Shown: in pieces, positions 1-8,849 of the stretch | Layout of the letters: each line of letters begins with the position of its first letter | How positions within the stretch are numbered: the first letter of the stretch is position 1 | NCBI GenBank assembly: GCA_016794665.1 | Contig: JAEUHB010000344.1 | Location: forward strand, 1 to 45,033 | Reading direction: 5' to 3' | Source: Opitutaceae bacterium | GTDB lineage: Bacteria; Verrucomicrobiota; Verrucomicrobiia; Opitutales; Opitutaceae | DNA length: 45,033 nucleotides | Notes under the pieces: generated by a model | The model's database searches: none | Seen by the model: only the letters and a program-made list of their open reading frames with translations | Told to the model about the DNA's origin: nothing | Program-made: the position numbers and the translations under genes

Positions 1-1
1 G

Positions 2-475
2 GGCGCCAGTTCGCACGGCGAGACCGTGCACTGCGAGAAGGCGACCCTCCGCTACGCCGTGGGCGGCGCCGCCGAGGTCCGCTGGGCGGACGGCCGACTG
101 GAAAAGACCGCGCTCGATCCCTTCGATGCGCTGCACGAGAACCACCTCGACTACTTCCGCTACCTGCGCGGCGAAAGCGCGCGTCCCGCGACGACGCTTG
201 CGGACTCGCGCCCCTTCGTCACCCTCAACGACCTCGCCTACATCTCGAGTGGCCGCATCGCACCCATCCCCGCCACGCTCGTGACGCCGGTGCGCGAGGA
301 GCGCGAGCAAAAAGACTACCTCGGCGTCGCGGGAATCGCCGCGGCCCAGGAGAATTTTCTCAACCGCGGGGTTTGGCCCGGCACAAGCGGCTGGGATCGT
401 GCGACGGGCGAGGTCGCCACCCGCGCCGACTTGCCACGGCTGCCCGAGGTGATTCGGGCCATGGCGGGCCGCTGA
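2..475 (+). CDS. Gfo/Idh/MocA family oxidoreductase, C-terminal part
   Basis: The reading frame is open from the left edge, so only about the last 157 residues are present and the NAD(P)-binding Rossmann domain lies outside. The visible part has features of the C-terminal alpha/beta domain of Gfo/Idh/MocA sugar dehydrogenases: an [11 protein letters not shown] segment, then [18 protein letters not shown], a motif typical of the sugar-processing members abundant in Opitutaceae. These enzymes oxidise or epimerise sugars and inositols in the cytoplasm using NAD(P). A GTG at 26 could be read as a start, but the frame continues upstream of it without a stop, so it is treated as internal. The substrate cannot be told from this fragment. 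The downstream fumarase starts 64 bases later and need not be co-transcribed. Confidence 0.75.
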   Translation, partial: GASSHGETVHCEKATLRYAVGGAAEVRWADGRLEKTALDPFDALHENHLDYFRYLRGESARPATTLADSRPFVTLNDLAYISSGRIAPIPATLVTPVREEREQKDYLGVAGIAAAQENFLNRGVWPGTSGWDRATGEVATRADLPRLPEVIRAMAGR

Positions 476-539
476 CACCGCGCACCAAACACGCCCCGCG
501 CCTTTACTCCGCAGGATTTTTTTCAACCTTATCTCCGCC

Positions 540-2183
540 ATGCCCACGCCCCCTTTTGCCTATCAGGATCCGCTGCCTCTCGCCGGCGACGACACCGTGT
601 ATCGCCTGCTGTCCAAGGACGGGGTGAGCGCGGCAGCCTTTGAAGGCCGCGAGATCCTGAAGGTCGCGCCCGAGGCGGTAGCGTTCCTGACGCAACAGGC
701 GTTTCACGACACATCCTTTTTCCTCCGCACGTCGCACCTCCAGCAAGTCGCCGCCATCCTCGATGATCCCGAGGCCTCGGCCAACGACCGCTACGTCGCG
801 CTTACCCTGCTCAAGAACGCCGAGATCGCCGCCGAGGGCATTTTGCCGATGTGCCAGGACACCGGCACGGCGGCGGTCTTCGCCAAGAAAGGCCAGCAGG
901 TCTGGACCGGCGCCAACGACGCCGAGTGGATCTCTCGCGGCATTTACGACTGCTACACCAAGGAAAACCTCCGCTATTCGCAGACTGCGCCGCTCGACAT
1001 GTGGAAAGAGGTGAACACCGCCACCAACCTCCCCGCGCAGATCGACATCCACGCGACGGAGGGCGCGAAGTATGAGTTTCTCTTCGTCGCCAAGGGCGGT
1101 GGCTCGGCGAACAAGATGTTCCTCTTCCAGGAGACCAAGGCTCTGCTTAACCCGAAGTCGTTCGAGAAATTCGTCGCCGACAAGCTGCCGCTCCTCGGCA
1201 CGAGCGCGTGCCCGCCCTACCACCTTGTGTTCGTCGTCGGCGGCACCAGCGCCGAGTCGTGCATGAAGATCCTGAAGCTCGCCTCGGCACGCTACCTCGA
1301 CGCGCTGCCCACGACCGGGAACGAGCTCGGCCGCGCCTTCCGCGACCTCGCGATGGAAGAAAAGGTGCTCCAGATCGCGCGGGCCACGGGCATCGGTGCG
1401 CAGTTCGGCGGGAAGTATTTCGCGCTCGATGTGCGCGTGGTCCGCCTGCCCCGCCACGGCGCGAGCTGCCCCGTCGCGATGGGCGTCTCCTGCAGCGCCG
1501 ATCGCAACATCAAGGCGAAGATCACGAAGGACGGGATTTTTCTGGAGCAAATGGAGCGCAACCCCGGCCGCTTCATCCCCGCTGCCAGCCGCCTGTGGAA
1601 GGACGACAACATCGTCCGCATCGATCTCCGCCGCCCGATGGCGGACATCCTCGGTGAGCTGAAAAAATACCCCGTCACGACCCGCATCTCGCTCTCCGGC
1701 CCGCTGATCGTCGCGCGCGACATCGCGCACGCAAAGCTCAAGGAGCGCGTCGATGCCGGCCAGGGACTGCCTCAGTATTTCAAGGATCACCCGGTCTACT
1801 ACGCCGGTCCCGCCAAGACGCCGACAGGCTACGCCTCGGGATCATTCGGCCCCACGACCGCGGGGCGCATGGATAGCTACGTGGATCTTTTCCAGTCGCA
1901 CGGCGGCTCGATGGTGATGCTCGCCAAGGGCAACCGCGGGATGCAGGTGACCAACGCCTGCAAGAAGCACGGCGGCTTCTATCTTGGGAGCATCGGCGGC
2001 CCCGCTGCCATCCTCGCAAAGGAGAACATCAAGAAAGTGGAGCTACTCGAGTATCCTGAACTCGGCATGGAAGCCGTCTGGAAGATCGAGGTGCAGGATT
2101 TCCCCGCCTTCATCCTTGTCGACGACAAGGGCAATGATTTCTTCGCCAACGGATGCGGCGCCTGCCTGCCGGCGAAAAGTTGA
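540..2183 (+). CDS. fumA: class I (iron-sulfur) fumarate hydratase
   Basis: Fumarase of the oxygen-sensitive class I type, catalysing reversible hydration of fumarate to L-malate in the TCA cycle in the cytoplasm. The 547-residue length matches the single-chain FumA/FumB form (about 548). The three cysteines expected to bind the [4Fe-4S] cluster fall at exactly the FumA positions: C105 (PMCQDTG), C224 (SACPPYH) and C318 (GVSCSAD). The N-terminal alpha domain covers roughly residues 1-330. The C-terminal beta domain contains [22 protein letters not shown] and the GGPAAILA segment. The ATG at 540 gives the family N-terminus. No clear Shine-Dalgarno precedes it. It converges on the yjbQ gene with a gap of only 6 bases and no visible terminator between them. 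The identification is firm; tartrate dehydratase activity is an unlikely alternative because of the fused architecture. Confidence 0.95.
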   Translation: MPTPPFAYQDPLPLAGDDTVYRLLSKDGVSAAAFEGREILKVAPEAVAFLTQQAFHDTSFFLRTSHLQQVAAILDDPEASANDRYVALTLLKNAEIAAEGILPMCQDTGTAAVFAKKGQQVWTGANDAEWISRGIYDCYTKENLRYSQTAPLDMWKEVNTATNLPAQIDIHATEGAKYEFLFVAKGGGSANKMFLFQETKALLNPKSFEKFVADKLPLLGTSACPPYHLVFVVGGTSAESCMKILKLASARYLDALPTTGNELGRAFRDLAMEEKVLQIARATGIGAQFGGKYFALDVRVVRLPRHGASCPVAMGVSCSADRNIKAKITKDGIFLEQMERNPGRFIPAASRLWKDDNIVRIDLRRPMADILGELKKYPVTTRISLSGPLIVARDIAHAKLKERVDAGQGLPQYFKDHPVYYAGPAKTPTGYASGSFGPTTAGRMDSYVDLFQSHGGSMVMLAKGNRGMQVTNACKKHGGFYLGSIGGPAAILAKENIKKVELLEYPELGMEAVWKIEVQDFPAFILVDDKGNDFFANGCGACLPAKS

Positions 2184-2189
2184 CCGCCG

Positions 2190-2606
2190 CTACCCGACCA
2201 CGGTCACAATCACCTCGCGCGTGTGGGGCGCCAGGCGGTGTTCCCACAGGAATATTCCCTGCCACGAGCCGAGCAGCATCCGGCCGTCGGCAATCGGGAT
2301 CGTCTCGCTCGTGCGGGTGAGAGCCATCTTGATATGCGACGGCATGTCATCGGGCCCCTCGATGGTGTGCTCGTAGAGCGGATCGTCCTCTGGCACGAGG
2401 CGCTCAAGCCACGCCTCGAGATCCCTCCGCGCGGAGGGATCGGCGTTTTCCATGATGACGAGGGAACAGCTCGTGTGCCGACAGAACACACTCGCGAGCC
2501 CGCACGCGAACCCGCTGCGCTGAACTTCGCGCGCGACCGCCGCTGTGATCTCGTGGAGACCCTGGCCGCCTGGGCGAAGCGTGAGCGTGGATTGGTGGAC
2601 AGGCAT
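2190..2606 (-). CDS. yjbQ: YjbQ/UPF0047 family protein
   Basis: A 138-residue cytoplasmic protein of the YjbQ (UPF0047) family, often annotated as secondary thiamine-phosphate synthase enzyme; the physiological role remains poorly defined. Family signatures are visible: the LHEIT segment near the N-terminus, a central CRHTSCSLVIMENADPS block, YEHTIEGPDDMPSHIKM with family-invariant His and Asp residues, and the closing GTWQGIFLWEH-like segment, here GSWQGIFLWEHR. The ATG at 2606 starts at MPVHQSTLTL as in homologues. An in-frame GTG at 2681 would add 25 low-complexity residues lacking family similarity and is rejected. The gene lies downstream of the anti-sigma-like gene on the same strand, 85 bases away. 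Confidence 0.9.
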   Translation of the reverse strand: MPVHQSTLTLRPGGQGLHEITAAVAREVQRSGFACGLASVFCRHTSCSLVIMENADPSARRDLEAWLERLVPEDDPLYEHTIEGPDDMPSHIKMALTRTSETIPIADGRMLLGSWQGIFLWEHRLAPHTREVIVTVVG

Positions 2607-2691
2607 GGCGCAGGAGCAAAACGACGGCGACGGCGCTGCCGGCAAAAAAGCCCCGCTTGCCGCGGCGCTACCGGAGGTCACGACGGCGCGC

Positions 2692-3474
2692 TCAGAACTT
2701 CAGATTCACACGATCGCCACGAGCCCCAAAACGCCCGGCCTGATCCTGAAGCCGATCCTCAGCGAACCGGCTCGCGACACGCTCCGAGATGCGCGCGGAG
2801 GTCTCGACGGAAGCCGTCGAGACCATCGCCGTGAGAAAGCGCGCCCGCCGGGACTCTCCGGGCGGAGTCATTTGCTGCAAAGGATCAACCGGCGGACGGG
2901 ACGAGGAAACAGCGGCACGACTTTCCGTCACCGACGTTGCCACCAGCGGCTGGCCGACCAGTCCGCGATCTCGCCCCGACTGCAACGTCACACCAACATC
3001 GGAGACCACGACAACCCGGGAAGAGGCAGGCGGCACCACAATATCGGCACTGGCCTTCGCAGGCAGCTCCGCAACGAGCGCAGCCGGCGTCACAGGCTCA
3101 TGGGGGACGATCTCGGGCGCAGCCGCGGCCATCAGGTTGCCCGCAGGCTTCGCGGGTCGTGGCAGGTCAATAGCGGGCTGGGAAGTTTCCGCGACAGTAG
3201 GAGCCATTTCCGTGACGGGAATGCGATCGCTCTGGAAGGAGAGGATGCCGAGGCCAACCACAGTGGCCACGCCAAGCGGGACCCGAACACGCGGCCAAAG
3301 CACAGCCAACGAAGGCATGGTCTGCCACCACGGCCGTTTTTCAACCAGAGCCGCCAGTTGTTTGGCACGCAACTGGCGATCAAACTCAGTCCAAAAGCCC
3401 TGCGGAGGCCGTTCGGCGCGCTTAAGGCGCAGCAAATCGTCAATCGAGACTGGGCGCTTGTTACCAGAATTCAT
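2692..3474 (-). CDS. probable membrane-anchored anti-sigma factor
   Basis: A 260-residue protein without a family I can name with certainty. The N-terminal 45 residues form a charged helical segment (SIDDLLRLKRAERPPQGFW, then a second helix) of the kind that binds sigma factors. One predicted membrane helix follows at about residues 68-84 (PLGVATVVGLGILSF). The rest is a long Pro/Ala/Val-rich, probably extracytoplasmic region. No HxxxCxxC zinc motif is present, so if it is an anti-sigma factor it is not the ZAS type. The main evidence is context: its ATG overlaps the stop codon of the ECF sigma gene in an ATGA arrangement (3471-3474), implying translational coupling and fixing this start. It could instead be another sigma-linked membrane regulator. 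Confidence 0.6.
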   Translation of the reverse strand: MNSGNKRPVSIDDLLRLKRAERPPQGFWTEFDRQLRAKQLAALVEKRPWWQTMPSLAVLWPRVRVPLGVATVVGLGILSFQSDRIPVTEMAPTVAETSQPAIDLPRPAKPAGNLMAAAAPEIVPHEPVTPAALVAELPAKASADIVVPPASSRVVVVSDVGVTLQSGRDRGLVGQPLVATSVTESRAAVSSSRPPVDPLQQMTPPGESRRARFLTAMVSTASVETSARISERVASRFAEDRLQDQAGRFGARGDRVNLKF

Positions 3475-4109
3475 CGGCGCATGTAGGGCTGCAACTCGGA
3501 CTGGAGGAGCTGCTTCGCATAGTGCAGACGTGAGCGCACAGTGCCCACGGAGCAACTCATGATGTCAGCGATTTCCTGATGGCTGAGGCCGTCGATTTCG
3601 AACAATGTAACCACAGTGCGATGCTTGGTAGACAACCGCTGGAGCGCATCGTTCAATTTTTCCTGCAACTCCCGGACGAATGCCTCGCGATCGGCCCCTG
3701 ACTTATCGGTCAGTGCATCAATGATTTCCTTTGCTACCGGCTCATCCGACTCGATGCGTTCGAGGCTAAAAAAGGAGCGTAGGCGCGCCTTCCGGAGGTG
3801 GCTGAGAGCCGAGTTGACTGCAATGCGGTAGAGCCAAGTGAAGAACGATGACTGCCCGCCAAAGCGATGAATCGATTGGAATGCCTTGATGAAGGCGTCT
3901 TGGGTCAAGTCGGCGGCATCTTCGCGATTGGACGTAAGATGGTAGACAATGCCGTAAACACGTTCGCGATACTTGGAGATCAGGCGGTCGAAGGCGGCAA
4001 CATCGCCAGCCTGCACGCTCCGCACGATTGCGAGATCTGCATCGGCCTCGTGCTGACGCTCGGGTGAGGCGACGAGCGTCTTGTCGAGAATTTTGCTCGC
4101 TCCAATCAC
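3471..4109 (-). CDS. ECF-type RNA polymerase sigma factor
   Basis: A sigma-70 family extracytoplasmic function factor of about 212 residues. Region 2 is clear: FDRLISKYRERVYGIVYHLTSN, then DAADLTQDAFIKAFQSI (core-binding helix) and the -10 recognition segment SSFFTWLYRIAVNSALSHLRK. Region 4 reads LQRLSTKHRTVVTLFEIDG followed by LSHQEIADIMSCSVGTVRSRL, a helix-turn-helix for -35 recognition. It would recruit RNA polymerase to a regulon controlled by the coupled downstream membrane protein. The start is uncertain: the upstream gene ends at 4159 and no ATG fits, so a GTG at 4109 was chosen; a TTG at 4121 is possible. A frame extending further upstream would overlap the polyprenyl synthetase gene and loses family similarity. 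No target promoters can be assigned from this window. Confidence 0.88.
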   Translation of the reverse strand: MIGASKILDKTLVASPERQHEADADLAIVRSVQAGDVAAFDRLISKYRERVYGIVYHLTSNREDAADLTQDAFIKAFQSIHRFGGQSSFFTWLYRIAVNSALSHLRKARLRSFFSLERIESDEPVAKEIIDALTDKSGADREAFVRELQEKLNDALQRLSTKHRTVVTLFEIDGLSHQEIADIMSCSVGTVRSRLHYAKQLLQSELQPYMRR

Positions 4110-4158
4110 AACGCTGAGCAAACGCCTCGCACCCGAAGGCGCAAATGGAAAATTACAC

Positions 4159-5211
4159 TCAGCCGCTGACGGCGGGCGCGCTTTCGGGCACGGACAGAGT
4201 CGCGACCTGTCCGACCAAGCCGTCGCACAAAGCGAGCAGGAGCGGCGCCGGCGGCATGTCCCCAAAGCCATTGAGAGCGCCGCGCGCCGCCTCGATTTCC
4301 TGGTGCACAGCCTCGGCCACCGCCGTCGCGACGCCGAGCTCGCGCATCTGTCGCGCGCGTTCGGCTGGCTGCGGCGCGTGCTCCCCGGCGACCTCGCTCA
4401 GGAGGGCCGCTCGTTCAGCCCCGTCGAGCCGCTCGAGCAAAGCAAGCAACGGCAAGGTGAGCTTGCCGCTCGCGAGGTCGGTGCCCAGCGTCTTACCCGT
4501 GCGTGACTCGTCGCCGAAGAAATCCACGAGGTCATCGTAAATTTGGTAGGCGATGCCGAGGTGTCGCCCGAAGCGACCTGCGACGTCGACGAAACCCGGT
4601 GCAAACCCCGCAAGCCGCGCTCCCAAGTGGCAAGACACACGGAACAGCTCCGCGGTCTTCAGATCAACGATGCGCTGGTAATCAGCCCGGGTGACATTGA
4701 GCGTGCCACGGCGCAGCGTCTGCACAATCTCACCGGCGCAAACGCGGCGCGTGGACTCCGAAACGGCGGCACACACTTCGGTCGTGGGAAACTGCGTGGC
4801 GAGGTGCAGGGCATGAGCAAACAATGCGTCGCCAAGCAGCACCGCCGCAGTGGAGCCATACTCGCGCGACGCGGTGCGCCGGCTGCGGCGGAGGTCAGCA
4901 TCATCCATAATATCGTCATGGACGAGTGTGGCGAGGTGCACGAGTTCGACGACCGCAGCCGCCCTGACCAAATCGGCGTTGACCGTGCCGGGACCCCGCC
5001 AGCCGCTGAGAAAAGTCAATGCGGGCCGGATGCGTTTGCCAGATGTGTCGATGCAGTAGTCAACCATCGTGCGGATCTCGGGCTCAAACGAGCCAAGCTG
5101 CCCGCGCAGGTAGCGGTCAAGTTCCCCCATATAAGGGGCGACAAGGGCAAACACGCCCGCAAAGGCGTGCACCGGTGCGGCGGCTGCGGCTGGACTGGCG
5201 TCGCGGCTCAT
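4159..5211 (-). CDS. polyprenyl (all-trans) diphosphate synthase
   Basis: A prenyltransferase of 350 residues that condenses isopentenyl diphosphate with allylic diphosphates to make a polyprenyl chain, probably for menaquinone or other isoprenoids, in the cytoplasm. The GKRIRPAL segment, the first aspartate-rich motif HDDIMDDADLRR and the second DDLVDFFGDE are all present, along with the conserved GDALFA and KTAELFR motifs. Residues before the first Asp motif are small, consistent with a medium-to-long chain product, but length cannot be assigned. The ATG at 5211 is preferred over an in-frame TTG at 5253 that adds 14 residues not typical of the family. The ECF sigma gene follows 49 bases downstream on the same strand. 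A strong terminator separates it from the pilus operon upstream. Confidence 0.92.
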   Translation of the reverse strand: MSRDASPAAAAAPVHAFAGVFALVAPYMGELDRYLRGQLGSFEPEIRTMVDYCIDTSGKRIRPALTFLSGWRGPGTVNADLVRAAAVVELVHLATLVHDDIMDDADLRRSRRTASREYGSTAAVLLGDALFAHALHLATQFPTTEVCAAVSESTRRVCAGEIVQTLRRGTLNVTRADYQRIVDLKTAELFRVSCHLGARLAGFAPGFVDVAGRFGRHLGIAYQIYDDLVDFFGDESRTGKTLGTDLASGKLTLPLLALLERLDGAERAALLSEVAGEHAPQPAERARQMRELGVATAVAEAVHQEIEAARGALNGFGDMPPAPLLLALCDGLVGQVATLSVPESAPAVSG

Positions 5212-5264
5212 GGTGCCTACACGGTAGGCCCGTCCGACCAAATGACGACTCAATACTCACCGGA

Positions 5265-5302
5265 CCAAAAGCAAGCGGCCGCCGGCGAAAGCCGGCGGCC
5301 GC
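5265..5302 (-). terminator. rho-independent terminator of the pilus operon
   Basis: Perfect 12-bp stem GCGGCCGCCGGC at 5275-5286, a GAAA loop on the plus strand, and the complementary arm at 5291-5302. Read on the minus strand it is followed by TTGCTTTT. It lies 27 bases past the stop codon of the large secreted protein gene and separates that operon from the polyprenyl synthetase gene. Confidence 0.85.
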
Positions 5303-5328
5303 GACCGCAAATCTGCAGCAATCGGCGA

Positions 5329-8300
5329 TCAGAGATCCGCGTCGTAGATTTCGACGAGCACCGTGCCGGCGGAGGCGCCCACGCCAGCCACCTGCACCGT
5401 ATAGGCGCCGGGGGCGAGCTGAAGGACGATGGCCGCATCCTTGGAACCCGCATTGAGCGGGAACCCACCGACCGCCGGAGTCACGGACGTCACCTGCGCA
5501 GCAACGGCAGAATCCGTCCAGTCGTTGTTGCTCGCAACCACGGTGGTGCCCGAAAGCACGTCGATCCGAGGATCGGAGAGCAGGCTGGTGAGGCCGAAGT
5601 TGGCGAGCGTGGGACCGACGGCGCGGATGAGCACGCGCTTGCGCAAATCGCCGGTGACTACAAAGCCCGCGAGTAAGGGCTCGCCAGCGCCCACCTGGCC
5701 ACGCGTCGAGATATTGGTGATTCGTGACCCGAATGTGCCGGAAGTCTCGGTGTCGTAGATCTCGATTAGCGCGGTGCCGGGCGTAGCGGTGGCTCCATCA
5801 ACGACCGCCGAGTAAACGCCCGGGGCGAGCGAGGCCGAAACGGCCGCATCGCGGCTCCCCGGTGTCAGCGGGAAAGCTCCCACTTGATTCGAGAGGGCAA
5901 TCAGAGCGGCAGTGCTACCCCAGTCGTTGTTGGCGGCCACGACCACGCCCGTGCGGTTGACGACCGCCAGACTGGGATCGGCGATGGGGGTAGGGACGCC
6001 GAAGTTCGCCAAGGTGGGGCCGACGGCACGAAGCAGCAAAGGCTTCGTGCCACCCCCGGCGACGACGAAGCCGGCGACCAGCGTGCGGTCGCCTGAAGCG
6101 GCAAGTGTGCGCGCGGAGATATTGGCGATGCGGCTCGCCTGCTGGCGGAGCAGGAAGTTGCCTGCGACCGAGCCCGACGCAGTGCCGCTTACGATCGAGG
6201 CGAGGTTGGCCACAGTGCCAGTGAAACGCCCGCCAGTGGGCGCGGCGAAGGAGAAATTGCCAGTGGCCGAAAGGACATCCGAGCCAGCCTCTCGACCGGC
6301 ACCAGACGCGGCGTAGAGGGTGACGGAGCTGTCCCCACCGACGATGGCAACGACGTTGCTGCCAGCGACACCGGTGAGACCGCCAGCAACCATGAGCGGG
6401 ATAAACGCGCCGCTGGTAGGAGTGACTGGGCCGATCAGCGTGTTGCCTCCGAAACTACCGGAAACACCTGTCGCCGAAGTCTGGCCGCTAAGCGCCGGCT
6501 GGCCGCCCGCAGCCGGGACCGCGAAGGAGCCATCCGCATTGATCGCGATGTCGTTCCAAAGGTAGGTGCGGCCCGCGGGCGCGGTGGCATAAGCGATCAA
6601 GGTGCCGCGGTTATTGCGGTTGACCGCTAGCGCGAAGCGTCCGGCTTCGGTGACCGAGCCGTAGTCGCCACGATACACGGAATAGGAGATCGTGGGTTGG
6701 ACGGGCCCGGTGGTGACCGGCGGGTCGACGTTGACGGTGACAGTAGCCGACGTAGTGCTGGCGCCGCCATTGTCGGTCGCCTTCGCAGTAAGCTCTGCGG
6801 GTCCGGTAACCGTGGGCGTCCAAGCGACCTGCCACGGAGCCTTGGTGGCAGAGCCAATCTTAACGCCGTTGGCGAAGAACTCGACGAGTTCAATCGTGCC
6901 ATCGACGTCGGACGGCGCGGTGACGATATTCGCAGCCGTGTTGACCACAAGCAGTGAGGACGATGTGGGGGAAGTGAGTGCAACGCGTGGCGCCTGGTTG
7001 GCGACGACGTTCACGGTCACCTCGGCCGAAGTGATGCTCAAACCGTTGGTGCCGGTGACACGCGTGCTGAGGCGATGTGTGCCGAGCGCAACGTTGGCTT
7101 TCCAGTTGAAGGTGAGTGGATCGGCGAGCACGGGAGGAGTCGGAGTCCCGCCACCGGTAGTCGTCGTGGTTGTCGTGGCCTTAGGCAGTGAATCACTGAC
7201 GACACCGTCGACCAGGAACTCGACGATTCGGAGCGAGGTGAGGCCGCCATCGGCACCCGCCGCACGCACCGTCACCGGGAGTGTCGAACCCTGCACAACC
7301 GTGAGGCCACTGCGATCAGGGTTGATGATAGCGGCGGTTGGAAACGCACCCGTCACCGTGAGTGTGATGGGCGCCGAGGCGACGGCGTTGCTCTTGTCGT
7401 CATAGCCGATGGCCACGAACTGGTAACGGCCGGGGACCGAGGGTGTCCACGCAGCGGTGAACGGGAAGGACTGGTTCGAACTCAGCAGCACGCCGTTGAG
7501 ATAGAAGTCGACGTTTTTGATAAAGCCATCGGGCGCGATCGCGTCGGCGATGATGTTCACTGCGGAGCCAGCCTGCACGCTGCCACCGTCGGGCGGATTG
7601 GCGATGCGCACGGTCGGGGGAGTGCCGGTGGGCGTCACCATAAAGAGCCGCCGCGTGGCCGTGCCGCTGGGCGAGATTTGATTGCCGTTGTTGTCGTAGC
7701 CGCGCGCTTCGACAACATGCGTCGTCGGTGAAGGCGCCGGCGTATAGATGAACGAATAAGGATAGGTGGAATCGGAGCCGACGAGCACGTCATCGACGTA
7801 GAAATCCATGCGTTGCACAAAGGCGTTCGGGCCCGAGGGCGGCGGGGTGGCGGTCGCCTGAATGACCACCGAGGAGCCATTCGGCACGATGGAGTTGTCC
7901 ACCGGCCCAATGATCGAGGTGCCGGTGGCGAAATAGCGCACGGCGAGCGTCGTGACCGTGTGGAGGCCGTCCGACACAACGCAAGTCAGCTGGTAGGCGC
8001 CGGGCTGCACAGGAGCCCACGAAATGGCGCCAGGCCCGCCGCCCGGCGGCTGGGGCACCGTGGAAGTCCCAAGCACCACTCCGTTCGCAGAAAAGGTATA
8101 GGTGAAGCCGCCCACCGGATAGGTGCCACGACCAAGTGCAGTCATGTCGATACGCGTGCCGACCGGGCCGAAGGATTCATTTTGGAACGGTTGCACAAAC
8201 AGATTTCCGAGGCCGCGCGCTACCGCCGTCGCCGTCGCGCCTGGAGGCGCGATGGTGACCGTGGCGCCGCCCGTGTAGCCCGCACCGGGCGCAGTCACAT

Positions 8301-8805
8301 TGATCGCCGTGACCACACCGCCGGTAACGACAGCCGTCGCGGTTGCACCCGCACCGGCGCCACCCACGCCAGTGATCGTGACGCTCGGAGCAGCGGTGTA
8401 ACCGCCGCCGCCCGAAGCCACGGGAATCGAAGTAATAACATTGGCCGTGACGATAGGCGTGCCCGCGGTCGCGGTCGAGCCCGGGGCCGCAATCGTGATT
8501 GTCGGGGCGCTTGTATAACCGGTGCCAGCATTGAGGATGTTCAGCCCGGCGACCGTGCCACCGCTGAGCACGGCCTCAAGTGTCGCGCCTGATCCACCGC
8601 CGCCGGAAACCGTCACAGACGGTGCGGCGGCGTAGGCAGAGCCAGCGTTGGTGATCGACACGGAGATAAGCGAACCCGTGCCCGTGTTCACGGCGATGCT
8701 CGTGATATCCGCGGCGAAGACCGGCTCGGTCTGGGCCAGCGACGCGCACGGCGCAAAGGCGGCAAAGAATGCCGCGATGCCGAAGGGTCGGAGATTGGTT
8801 TTCAT
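5329..8805 (-). CDS. large secreted Ig-like repeat protein in the pil operon
   Basis: A 1158-residue exported protein. A signal peptide covers about residues 1-25 (MKTNLRPFGIAAFFAAFAP to LAQ). Next come about four short beta repeats of a GYTxAPxVTI type (about residues 30-200), then several bacterial Ig-like domains. At least three of these carry the VDFYxNGVLLGS / WTPxxPGxYxFxAxxYD pattern (about residues 270-690). Two copies of a roughly 130-residue module close the protein, each running from SRIxNIS through LIRAVGPTLANFG and NNDW to LVEIYD. The start at 8805 has AAGGA seven bases upstream; an upstream frame extension overlaps the secretin stop and lacks a signal. The gene lies 44 bases after pilQ with no terminator between, so it is probably the last gene of the pilus operon. 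A role as adhesin or pilus-associated surface protein is inference. Confidence 0.8.
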   Translation of the reverse strand: MKTNLRPFGIAAFFAAFAPCASLAQTEPVFAADITSIAVNTGTGSLISVSITNAGSAYAAAPSVTVSGGGGSGATLEAVLSGGTVAGLNILNAGTGYTSAPTITIAAPGSTATAGTPIVTANVITSIPVASGGGGYTAAPSVTITGVGGAGAGATATAVVTGGVVTAINVTAPGAGYTGGATVTIAPPGATATAVARGLGNLFVQPFQNESFGPVGTRIDMTALGRGTYPVGGFTYTFSANGVVLGTSTVPQPPGGGPGAISWAPVQPGAYQLTCVVSDGLHTVTTLAVRYFATGTSIIGPVDNSIVPNGSSVVIQATATPPPSGPNAFVQRMDFYVDDVLVGSDSTYPYSFIYTPAPSPTTHVVEARGYDNNGNQISPSGTATRRLFMVTPTGTPPTVRIANPPDGGSVQAGSAVNIIADAIAPDGFIKNVDFYLNGVLLSSNQSFPFTAAWTPSVPGRYQFVAIGYDDKSNAVASAPITLTVTGAFPTAAIINPDRSGLTVVQGSTLPVTVRAAGADGGLTSLRIVEFLVDGVVSDSLPKATTTTTTTGGGTPTPPVLADPLTFNWKANVALGTHRLSTRVTGTNGLSITSAEVTVNVVANQAPRVALTSPTSSSLLVVNTAANIVTAPSDVDGTIELVEFFANGVKIGSATKAPWQVAWTPTVTGPAELTAKATDNGGASTTSATVTVNVDPPVTTGPVQPTISYSVYRGDYGSVTEAGRFALAVNRNNRGTLIAYATAPAGRTYLWNDIAINADGSFAVPAAGGQPALSGQTSATGVSGSFGGNTLIGPVTPTSGAFIPLMVAGGLTGVAGSNVVAIVGGDSSVTLYAASGAGREAGSDVLSATGNFSFAAPTGGRFTGTVANLASIVSGTASGSVAGNFLLRQQASRIANISARTLAASGDRTLVAGFVVAGGGTKPLLLRAVGPTLANFGVPTPIADPSLAVVNRTGVVVAANNDWGSTAALIALSNQVGAFPLTPGSRDAAVSASLAPGVYSAVVDGATATPGTALIEIYDTETSGTFGSRITNISTRGQVGAGEPLLAGFVVTGDLRKRVLIRAVGPTLANFGLTSLLSDPRIDVLSGTTVVASNNDWTDSAVAAQVTSVTPAVGGFPLNAGSKDAAIVLQLAPGAYTVQVAGVGASAGTVLVEIYDADL

Positions 8806-8849
8806 TTTTGGTCCTTGGTTGCGGACGTTTGCCTCGCCCACTCGTGGGA

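Noticed and set aside
504..1790. Long open frame (about 428 codons) on the minus strand opposite fumarase
   Set aside because: It is the antisense shadow of the fumarase gene in a high-GC genome; its translation is Arg/Glu/Ala/Val-rich with no family resemblance.
4543..5676. Plus-strand frame of about 377 codons across the polyprenyl synthetase gene
   Set aside because: It runs antisense to a certain gene and through its upstream terminator; no recognisable protein.
8230..8640. Repeated gcGCCGCCCG-like segments considered as a DNA repeat element
   Set aside because: They correspond to in-frame GYTxAPxVTI protein repeats of the secreted protein.
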